Source: Bacillota bacterium (GTDB lineage: Bacteria; Bacillota; Sulfobacillia; RBS10-35; JAJYVN01). From it: a DNA stretch of 41,582 nt. This document shows, piece by piece, positions 1 to 7,210 of the stretch. The stretch covers positions 1 through 41,582 of the forward strand of contig JAJZZC010000018.1 in assembly GCA_021797775.1 (NCBI GenBank), written 5' to 3'. A program made the translations under genes and the position numbers. The notes under the pieces were generated by a model. That model made no database searches, was not told the DNA's origin, and worked only from the letters and a program-made list of their open reading frames with translations. The stretch's first letter is position 1. Each line of letters opens with the position of its first letter.

Positions 1-125
1 GAATCTCGCAGTGTCAGGCGGGCGCCGCTGCGCAGAAGGACCCCGCGACGCGAGCGGGTGAGGGCGTGGCGAGGGGCCGGCCCCTGGGCACCAAGGCGAC
101 CGGCCGCCCCTTTGCGAAAGTCAGG
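1..125 (+). mobile_element. 128-bp MITE-like repeat, copy 1 (left end cut by window)
   Basis: This is the first of six near-identical copies. The first three bases of the left terminal repeat lie outside the window. The right terminal repeat GCGAAAGTCAGG ends at 125. The flank ATCAT (126-130) would be the target duplication and contains the stop codon of the neighbouring sulfatase-like gene (TCA at 127-129 on the plus strand). Inside are the conserved palindrome GGGGCCGGCCCC and a CCCGC/GCGGG stem. No protein is encoded. Confidence 0.85.
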
Positions 126-126
126 A

Positions 127-1590
127 TCATGCACACGGCCCTCCCTCGTTCTCACCGTCGTTGAGTCCCCGTGCGCCCACGGCAGAAGGCCCCGCCGCAA
201 TGCCGCCATCCGCTGGAAACCTGTGGTCGCTGAGTATCCGGATCAGGGGACGTTGCGCTGATTGCCGGTAGCCGGCAAACGCCCAAGGCAGCGGTCGCCC
301 TCCATACGTTTCCAGGAAACGGAGGAGACGGGAGCGTACACGCTCATCCTCAAAGCGCATGTGTTCCCCCTCCCTTTCGCCCGGTACCACCCGGTATAGA
401 CGGGCCGCATCAGGGTGCGCGAGTTCGACGATCAGGTTCGTCGTGTCGTCGCGCACTGACGCCGACGCCCCCCAGCCGACGACCAAGCGGTCTCTGACCA
501 CTGCGGCATCGCCCCGCAGGAACGGCCAGAGGTTCGCTCCATCGCAGTCCTCATGGGCCATGCCAAGCCCGGTGAGCAGCGTCGGTACGAGATCGTGGGC
601 CTGTACCAAGCCGCGTACCACTCTGGGGCGACAGCCCGGCCAGTGGATCCAAAAGTTGATGCGGGTGTTGTAGGCATGGAGGTGACGTTCCCCTTTGCCC
701 AGTTGGCCATCATCATCAAGTTCGGTGCCGTGGTCCGAAACCAAGACGATGGCTGTCTGTTCTGGAGCCCATGTTGTACGCAGCACCTCTAAGAAACGGC
801 CCAGACATGCGTCCACAAAGGCCAGACAGGCGCGATACAGGTCACGGCAAGCGCGCCGCTCGGCACCGGTCAGGGCCGGCCCAGGAAAGATGAACCGCTT
901 GCCGGCGTATCCGGATGCCGAAAACCGTGCCAACCAGCCCGGGGGCGGGTCCCAGGGTTCGTGGGGCGCGAAACAATCCACCCAGAGCAAGGCCGGCCCG
1001 TTGTCGCGGTTGTCGCGTACCCAGCGCCTGGCACTGGTGAACACGCGCCAGGTGCTCCAGTCGTCCTCCCCCCTTCGCCCACGGTTACTCCAAAGGTATT
1101 GCCAGAGGACGGCATGCTCGCGGAAGTCGACCGGTTCGCGCACGTAGGGCGCCAGCATGGCGGGATCTGGGCTGCCGATGTGCGCCGCGTCACACTCCTG
1201 TCCGCGGATAAAGTCCCAGGTAACGAACCCCCGGGCGCAGTTCATGCCCGGTTCAAACATGTGCATATTGTCAGTGACCAGGCCGGTGAGCATCCCCTCG
1301 TCGAGTAGCCGCTCCGCCAATGTCCGCTGCGCCGGGTCGATAGGATACCACCCGGGGAGGCCGTTTGTGAGGCCAACGGTGCGCACGGGGCCGATCCAGG
1401 GGAACTGGCGCCGGCCGGTGAAGAAGCTCCTGCGGGCGGGTATGGTCGGCTCCGCCTCGCCGAACGCCTCTTGGAACACGACACTCTCGCGCCGCAACGC
1501 CTCGAAGGCGGGAAGGTGCAACTGCTCGTCGGCCCCATCGGTGACCAGGTCCGCTCGGAGCGTGTCGAAACAGAGCACAACGATATTCAC
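127..1590 (-). CDS. sulfatase-fold (alkaline phosphatase superfamily) hydrolase with Thr in the nucleophile position
   Basis: The 487-residue protein starts with GTG after GAGAGGTGAT. The N-terminal metal motif (FDTLRAD, Asp9) and the later LVSDHGTELDDD motif are typical of PF00884 sulfatases. The active-site signature that normally reads C/S-x-P-x-R is T49-I-P-A-R53, so the residue that would become formylglycine is Thr. Family knowledge: Thr or Ser nucleophiles occur in phosphodiesterase and phosphoglycerol-transferase relatives, so classical sulfatase activity is doubtful. There is no signal peptide, so it is probably cytoplasmic. It is transcribed in the same direction as the downstream-decayed sugar-binding protein and the aminotransferase cluster, which suggests glycan or sugar-ester breakdown. 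Its stop codon abuts repeat copy 1. The fold is secure; the substrate is unknown. Confidence 0.85.
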   Translation of the reverse strand: MNIVVLCFDTLRADLVTDGADEQLHLPAFEALRRESVVFQEAFGEAEPTIPARRSFFTGRRQFPWIGPVRTVGLTNGLPGWYPIDPAQRTLAERLLDEGMLTGLVTDNMHMFEPGMNCARGFVTWDFIRGQECDAAHIGSPDPAMLAPYVREPVDFREHAVLWQYLWSNRGRRGEDDWSTWRVFTSARRWVRDNRDNGPALLWVDCFAPHEPWDPPPGWLARFSASGYAGKRFIFPGPALTGAERRACRDLYRACLAFVDACLGRFLEVLRTTWAPEQTAIVLVSDHGTELDDDGQLGKGERHLHAYNTRINFWIHWPGCRPRVVRGLVQAHDLVPTLLTGLGMAHEDCDGANLWPFLRGDAAVVRDRLVVGWGASASVRDDTTNLIVELAHPDAARLYRVVPGEREGEHMRFEDERVRSRLLRFLETYGGRPLPWAFAGYRQSAQRPLIRILSDHRFPADGGIAAGPSAVGARGLNDGENEGGPCA

Positions 1591-1896
1591 GGCCCATCAC
1601 CTCTCAGACGGCCAGCGCACTGCACCCCGAGGCACAGACGGCACGGATCTACGGCGCTCCTCCAGGCATGCCACCAGCCGGACCCACGCGGTTGCGCCAT
1701 GCGGACGGTACCAACGCCAGCCAGCCGATGGGGCCGCGGCGTCCACGAGCGCACACACACGACATCCCGGCAATCCACGACGGCCGCGCCCACGAGAACG
1801 GTGCGCGCGCGGATTACCGTGGGTAACCGGAGCGGACGCGCCCCCACCAAGACATCACCTCGCACCGCGGACCAGCCGCGCCGCGTCTCCCCTGCG
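1591..1896. other. non-coding spacer
   Basis: No convincing gene was seen here. It lies between the sulfatase-like gene and a decayed sulfatase tail. A short palindrome (TTACC/GGTAA near 1815-1832) is present but too short to interpret. Confidence 0.4.
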
Positions 1897-2073
1897 CTAC
1901 CCCTCGGCGGCAAACCACCACGGCTCCGCCCCGTTGCACCGCGGCAGCGCCCCGACCTCCTTGCCCGACAGCCTCGGGTCCTCGTAGCGCAGGAACTGCG
2001 CATCCAGCGCGGCGGACAGGCGTCCCACCACCGGAGCAAGGGCCGGATCACCCAGGCGGTTCACGCACTCGCG
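1897..2073 (-). pseudogene. C-terminal remnant of a sulfatase
   Basis: About 58 codons read as a protein tail with the segment GDPALAPVVGRLSAALD followed by LRYEDPRL. This resembles the usual sulfatase C-terminus, where a short stretch after the conserved DP motif ends in an amphipathic helix. There is no start, no metal site and no upstream catalytic domain in any frame; the sequence upstream of 2073 loses coding character. I infer a decayed second sulfatase beside the intact one. The assignment rests on a short segment. Confidence 0.45.
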
Positions 2074-2265
2074 AAGACAGCAGCACGCGCGCGCTGCCCG
2101 CCGCGGCGGTGCCGGCAACCGAGTCCCCGACGACGTGGGGCCCGCGCAACGAGCGAGGCAGGGGCCGACCAGGGGCACCGGTCCGACGCCTTGAGCCCGA
2201 CACCCCTGGCAGACCTCCCCTCCCGTGGTCGTCAAGCACCTCCCAGCAACCACGCATCGTGCGGA

Positions 2266-2810
2266 CTAGCCGGCCGGTACACCAGCCGCCTGCAAAGCGT
2301 TGATCTGGGCAGTGGCCTGCGCCAGTCCCTCGTGGATCGATACCTTCTTGGCGCTGATCTGTCCCAGCCACTTCTCTGCGATGGCGATGCTTTGCGACGG
2401 GTGCACCGGGAAATCGCGCGCGGGCACCGGCGCGTTGGCCGCGACCATCTGCGGGTACACGTCGACCCGTTTGGCGCGCAGCGGGGGCGCGACCTGGGTC
2501 AGTATGCCGACATAATCCGGCCAGTACGACACCACGCCCGGCCCCTGGCCGGAGAGATGCATCAGCCCGTACCAGAACGGGCGCGCCGCCCCGACGTACC
2601 AGAGCAACTCGGTCGCCAACTGCGGATATTTGGTGGCCGCGTTGATCGCCTGATAGTTGGCGTCGCCGAAGGTCGTCACACCCTGCGGCCATTGGGGCAT
2701 AGGCCAGAAGCCTTGACCGGGCCACTGGTCAAGAGCCCGGCGGCGGCCCCGGCCGCGGCCGCCACAAACCGCCTGCGGCCCAGGGGCCTGGCAGCTGTGG
2801 GAAGGGGCAC
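2266..2810 (-). pseudogene. ABC-type sugar-binding protein with a large internal deletion (Tat signal joined to C-terminal lobe)
   Basis: A GTG at 2810 opens a frame encoding a twin-arginine signal: PLGRRRFVAAAAGAAAG, a hydrophobic stretch and a small-residue cleavage region. Near 2735 the frame changes, and a different frame carries about 150 residues of the C-terminal lobe of a family 1 extracellular solute-binding protein (WPQGVTTFGDANYQAI; later HPSQSIAIAEKWLG). The ligand-binding N-lobe and middle, roughly 250 residues, are missing. The product cannot be functional as read. Tat export of sugar-binding proteins is known in high-GC bacteria. It was probably the uptake component of the neighbouring catabolic genes; no permease genes remain in the window. 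Confidence 0.7.
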
Positions 2811-3563
2811 GTCAGCGATTCGACTCGGATCGCTCTCCGCCTCCAACGCGAATCCCCCCGTCGTTCGGCGTCTGGGTCGTTCCGCGCACCCGCCGCAAGA
2901 TTGGTGCCAGCCTTACCCCGGGACCGCCACCGACAAGGCGCAGTCCAGGATCCAGCGCTGGTCCGGCAGAGATACGGCGGCCCCGCCGCATGAGAGCACC
3001 GGGCTGCACCCGACCCAGGCTTCCCCTGGCGGCTTATCTGTTCCCCCTCCTTATGGGGTATGCACATCCAGTATACGGGCCGCCATGTCACCTGACAAGT
3101 TGCCAACCGCGATGGCGGGACACCCCCTCCCTTCGCGCCGACCCGTAGGCGCCGTCCGCTGGCCCCCCTGCTCGCCCGCACGGCTGCTCGCCGCGGACCC
3201 GTCGCTAGCGCAACATCCCTATTGGGCGAGTTGGCCTGTAGGCGCATCGGGACGGACGAGCCCACCGGATCCAGCGCGTACGACAGCGTATGGTCAAGTG
3301 GGGCCACGACATCGCGGCGCGGGTTCCAACATCCCAATCAGGCTTCGGTCGCGATGCCCCCACAGGTGGGATGCGGTCGTCTGCAAGCACTACCGCGGGT
3401 GGTAGATGAACGAGTAGCCCTGACACAGTACTAAGCCCGCTACACGCTTCCCTCCCCGGCGGGCGGCGAGGGGTGCCGCCCACCTGCGGGCAACCGTACG
3501 CGCTTGGACCGCCCCCGCTATGCAGCCGGTCCGCCGCGATAACGGCTCGCTTAGCCGCACCAC
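2811..3563. other. non-coding stretch between pseudogene and aminotransferase
   Basis: About 750 bases. Open frames exist only because of high GC, and none shows protein-like composition or a supported start. It is probably decayed sequence, perhaps of transporter genes that once joined the sugar-binding protein to the catabolic operon. Confidence 0.4.
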
Positions 3564-4829
3564 CTAACCGCTTGCCCTCCCGCCCGCGGCCCCGGTACCG
3601 ACGGCGCGCGCGACCTCCTCCAAGGCGTCCCCCATCACGGTCAGGGTGTGGGTGATGTCCTCCGGGGTGTGTGCCGCCGAGACGAACCAGTGGTGCCCAG
3701 GCTGCACCATGATCCCGTGGGCGAGGACCTCGGTGTAAAAGACCCGGGTGGCCTCGCGGTTCTGGTCCGGATCAGGGTAGCGGAAGACAAGCATGGGCAT
3801 CGGCGGATAACCGACGGCCTCCGCGGGCACACCCGCAGCCGCGATCGCGGTGGACAACCCCTCAAGCAAGCTCTCGCCCACCAGCCAGAGGTGCGCCACC
3901 ACGGCGCGGCGCTGGATCTCACCGAGCGTGGCCAGCCCCGCGGCCAACCCGAGCGCGTCCCCGTTGAAGGTGGAAGAGAGCAGTGTGCGCTCCGCCGCCT
4001 CCATGACCTCACGGCGGCCCACCACGGCACTCAGGGGGAAGCCGTTGGCCAGCGCCTTACTCAACGTGGTCAGGTCAGGCGTCACCCCGAAACGTTCCTG
4101 GGACCCGCCGAGGGCCATGCGGAAACCGCTGCGAATCTCGTCGAAGACGAGGACCGCGCCGTTCCGGTCGCAGAGGCCACGCACGCCCTCCAGAAATCCC
4201 GGAGCGGGACGCAGGACCAAGTCCCCGGCGTGCATAGCCTCACCGCCGGGCATCAGGATCACGGCCGCTACCTGGCCTGGACGCTCCTCGAACAGTTGCT
4301 CCAGAGCGCGGAGGTCGTTGTATGCGAAAGGCAGGGTAGCCGCCCGCACCGCCGCCGGTACACCATTGCCCAGGAAGCACCAGTCGTGCCACCCGTGGTA
4401 GCCACAGCGCAGGACGAGCTCGCGCCCGGTGCAGGTGCGGGCGATGCGCACCGCCGCCGTGGTCGCGTCTGACCCGGTCTTGAAAAAGAGCACGGTCTCC
4501 GCGCACGGGACCAGGCGCACCAACTCCTCCGCCAGTTGGGTTTGCAGGACGGAGTTGAGGGTGAAGAGCGTCCCCCGGGTCAGTTGCTGATTCACGGCGG
4601 CAGTGACCGCGGGATCGGCATACCCAAGGATGATGGGGCCAAGACCCAGCGTATAGTCAACGTAGACGTTGCCATCAACGTCCCACACCCGGCAGCCGTT
4701 GCCTCGATGGATGAAAACCGGGGAGGCCCCTTCGATCCAGGGACGCCGGCTGGACTGGACGCCCCCGGGAACCACCCGTTGCGCCCTTTCCAGTTCCCGT
4801 TGTGACTGCACGTACCGTCGAGACTCCAT
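3564..4829 (-). CDS. class III aminotransferase (glutamate-1-semialdehyde aminomutase-like)
   Basis: This is a 421-residue PLP enzyme of fold type I. ATG at 4829 is chosen because GGGGGAG lies 8 bases upstream and homology begins at once with the SQRELERAQRVVPGGVQSS region typical of GSA-type enzymes. Visible motifs are the phosphate-binding FKTGSDATTAA (116-125), the stacking Tyr in YHGWHDW (144), the DEIRSGFR Asp230 that contacts the pyridine N, and the Schiff-base lysine K258 in LSKALANG. Lack of heme genes nearby and position at the end of a sugar-acid cluster argue for an amino-sugar or keto-acid transaminase rather than HemL. It lies 77 bp after the isomerase gene, probably in one operon. 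The substrate cannot be read from sequence. Confidence 0.85.
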   Translation of the reverse strand: MESRRYVQSQRELERAQRVVPGGVQSSRRPWIEGASPVFIHRGNGCRVWDVDGNVYVDYTLGLGPIILGYADPAVTAAVNQQLTRGTLFTLNSVLQTQLAEELVRLVPCAETVLFFKTGSDATTAAVRIARTCTGRELVLRCGYHGWHDWCFLGNGVPAAVRAATLPFAYNDLRALEQLFEERPGQVAAVILMPGGEAMHAGDLVLRPAPGFLEGVRGLCDRNGAVLVFDEIRSGFRMALGGSQERFGVTPDLTTLSKALANGFPLSAVVGRREVMEAAERTLLSSTFNGDALGLAAGLATLGEIQRRAVVAHLWLVGESLLEGLSTAIAAAGVPAEAVGYPPMPMLVFRYPDPDQNREATRVFYTEVLAHGIMVQPGHHWFVSAAHTPEDITHTLTVMGDALEEVARAVGTGAAGGRASG

Positions 4830-4906
4830 GATCCTCTCCCCCTGCCTCTGTGGGTAACGGCTTGTCACGCCACGACGCTGGCCACGCGCGGCGTACCGGC
4901 GAACCG

Positions 4907-5728
4907 CTACTCCCCGCTCACCTCCGCCATCAGGACACGCAGCTGCTCCATCGCCTGACGCAGGGCGGCGGCCGGGTTCCGGTCCGGCAGCCAACCCTCA
5001 AAGCCGTAGCAACCGTCGTATGCGATCTGCCGCAGCGCGCGCAGGCCAGGCCGAAAGTCCATGTGCCCGGTGCCGGGCAAGCCCCGGGTGTTGTCTGCCA
5101 CGTGCACGGGGCAGAGCAGCGGCCCGGCGGCGGTGATGGCGGCGCCCACGTCCGCCTCTTCGATCTGCATGTGGAAGAAGTCCGCCATGACGCCGATGCC
5201 CTCACCGGCGGCGCGGCAGATGTCGGCGGCCGCGCCGACGGTGGTCGGCCCCCACTGCTCATAGCGGTTCACCGGCTCGATAATGACGCGCACCCCGCGG
5301 CGCGCCGCGTGCGGTCCGAGTTCGCGCAACTGGGCGTGCAGCAACTCCCGCTCCAAGGCGTGACGTCCCATCCAGGGGGAAAGGTCCGCCAGGCGCGGGC
5401 GCGCCGGCTCCTCCTTCAGTTCGGAGGTCGCCAGCACGATCACGCCGCGTGCTCCCACGTCGGCCGCGAGGTCCAGGGCCTCGCGCACCGCGGCCATGTA
5501 GCGCGCGCGCTCCTCCGGGCGCGCGTCCAACGCGGCCCCACCCGGGCGTGCCCCGCAGAGGACCGGCTGGACCCCCGTTTCCCGCGCCGCCCGGCGAACC
5601 TCCTCCGCGGCCGCGGGGACCACGTCCGGGCGCAGCTCAATCCCCTCGATCCCCACCCCCGCGCAAAAGCCGAAGCGCGCACGCCGATCGGCCCCCGGAA
5701 CCATGGATTCGCGAACGGAAAAGCGCAC
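4907..5728 (-). CDS. sugar phosphate isomerase/epimerase-type TIM barrel (hydroxypyruvate isomerase-like)
   Basis: The protein has 273 residues with a GTG start preceded by GGAGGTG at 9-base spacing. It belongs to the xylose-isomerase-like / AP-endonuclease-2 TIM barrels (PF01261). Likely divalent metal ligands are E151 (IIEPVNRYE), D183 and H186 (MADFFHMQIEE), H209 (VHVADN) and E244 (FEGWLP), the usual E-D-H-E pattern. The VHVADNTRGLPGTGHMDF stretch is close to hydroxypyruvate isomerase and tagatose/allulose epimerase relatives. The second gene before the cluster end, it probably acts on a keto-sugar or tartronate-type intermediate supplied by the dehydratase upstream. Confidence 0.85.
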   Translation of the reverse strand: MRFSVRESMVPGADRRARFGFCAGVGIEGIELRPDVVPAAAEEVRRAARETGVQPVLCGARPGGAALDARPEERARYMAAVREALDLAADVGARGVIVLATSELKEEPARPRLADLSPWMGRHALERELLHAQLRELGPHAARRGVRVIIEPVNRYEQWGPTTVGAAADICRAAGEGIGVMADFFHMQIEEADVGAAITAAGPLLCPVHVADNTRGLPGTGHMDFRPGLRALRQIAYDGCYGFEGWLPDRNPAAALRQAMEQLRVLMAEVSGE

Positions 5729-5914
5729 TCCCGCGACACCTCCAGCGAACCGGCGGGAAACGCCTGGGACAGCGCCTCTGCAGACCGTCAGTCGTGGCGG
5801 ACGAAGCCTGGAACGACCGCCAGTGGGAGCAGGTGCGGTGGTCGGACGACCTTCCGGGCGTTCTCTCCTGGCGACAAGCCCCCCCGGGGGAGGCCGGGGA
5901 CCGTCCCTCCCGCC

Positions 5915-7063
5915 TCACGCCTGGGTATACCGGTGAACCGCGCCTTCGTCCAACACGACGCCGAGGCCCGGGCCCGACGGCAGCGGGATCGTACCCGACT
6001 GTGCGAACGGACCCTCACGCACGAGTTCGCGCGTGAGGGCGGAGGCATGCAGGTCGGGCGGCAGGTACTCTACGAAGGGACAGTTCGCCGTGACGGCCGC
6101 GAGGTGCACCGCCGCGGCGGTGGTCAGGGGCGTCTTCCAGGCATGCGGCACGACCAGGACCCCGCGGTCCCGCGCCAGGCGGGCGATGCGCAGGCACTCG
6201 GTCAGCCCGCCGGCCCGGGGCACGTCAGGCTGGACGACGTCCAGCCCCCCGCGGTCCATCAGGTCCAGAAACTCGAAGCGGGTCGTCTGGAACTCACCGG
6301 CCGCTATACGGATCGGGCTCCAGCGCGCCAGCCGGGCGTGGCCCGCCAGATCGTCGGGCGGGAGCGGCGTCTCCAACAGGAAGGGATCGTGCGGCTCCAG
6401 GCGCCGCGCCACCGCGAGGGCCTGTTTCGCATCGCGCCAGCGGTACCCTACGTCAAGGAGCAGGTCCCGCTGCGGACCGAGGACCGCCCGCGCGCGCCGC
6501 GCGGCATCGACGACGGCGGCGTCGTCGGCGAACGTCTGGGCGACAACCTCCAGCTTGACGGCGCGAAACCCGGCCTCCACACAGAATCGCACCCGCCGCT
6601 CCAGGTCCGCCGCGACCTCCGCCGGGGTCGTCCCGTGCAACAGCAGGCTGGCGTACGGCACCACGTGCGGCCGCACGGCGCCGCCCAGCAGGGCGTGCAG
6701 CGGCTGCCCCCGCGACCGGCCGAGGATGTCCCAGAGAGCGATGTCAACGGCGCCGATGGCGTTGATCGTGAGGCCGCGCCGGCCCGCCATCCACGTGGCC
6801 TCGTACATGCGATCCCACAGGCACTCCACGTCGCGCGGGTCCTCACCGACCAGGATGTCGCGCAGACCATAGCTGTAGTTGTGCGAACTCGGGGCCTCGA
6901 TAATGGCCCGGATCATGCCGGGGGGCGCGTCGACCTCCGCGACACCGACCAGGCCTTCGTCCGTGTGCACGCGCACCAGCACGTCGTCCTGGGCCGAATC
7001 GCAGGCGTCGGGATCGATGCGCGGGTTCGCCAGCAGCACGGTCTCCACGGCGGTGATCTTCAT
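5915..7063 (-). CDS. mandelate racemase / muconate lactonizing enzyme family sugar-acid dehydratase
   Basis: The protein has 382 residues. ATG 7063 gives the canonical MKITAVETVLL opening; the frame is open further upstream but without homology. The enolase-superfamily barrel has K170 (AVKLEV), metal ligands D204 (LLLDVGYRW), E231 (LLETPLP) and E257 (AAGEFQT), then D280 (QPDVPRAGG) and H307 (VVPHAWK), the D-H dyad of mandelate-racemase-type members. The usual KxK is KLE here, so the second base is replaced by Glu. The probable role is dehydration of an aldonic or uronic acid to a 2-keto-3-deoxy acid in the cytoplasm. It lies 147 bp after the GH38 gene in the same direction. Confidence 0.88.
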   Translation of the reverse strand: MKITAVETVLLANPRIDPDACDSAQDDVLVRVHTDEGLVGVAEVDAPPGMIRAIIEAPSSHNYSYGLRDILVGEDPRDVECLWDRMYEATWMAGRRGLTINAIGAVDIALWDILGRSRGQPLHALLGGAVRPHVVPYASLLLHGTTPAEVAADLERRVRFCVEAGFRAVKLEVVAQTFADDAAVVDAARRARAVLGPQRDLLLDVGYRWRDAKQALAVARRLEPHDPFLLETPLPPDDLAGHARLARWSPIRIAAGEFQTTRFEFLDLMDRGGLDVVQPDVPRAGGLTECLRIARLARDRGVLVVPHAWKTPLTTAAAVHLAAVTANCPFVEYLPPDLHASALTRELVREGPFAQSGTIPLPSGPGLGVVLDEGAVHRYTQA

Positions 7064-7139
7064 CGCGGGGCACATCCCCTCTTGAGGCAACGCATGGTCT
7101 TCCGCTGCTGAAGCGCGGCGAGAAGCAAAGGTTGGTGGT

Positions 7140-7174
7140 GATGCCGGCGACGGGCCGGGGCCCTCGCTGGCATC
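7140..7174 (-). terminator. hairpin between GH38 and dehydratase genes
   Basis: GATGCCGGCGA (7140-7150) pairs over 11 positions, with one G-T pair, with TCGCTGGCATC (7164-7174) around a GC-rich 13-base loop. It lies in the 147-bp gap downstream of the GH38 stop. No U-tract follows, so it may be a partial terminator or an mRNA processing/stability element that sets the GH38-to-dehydratase ratio. Confidence 0.4.
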
Positions 7175-7210
7175 CTGGCGCCTCCCCACCCTGGACTCGT
7201 ACGGCCAGCG

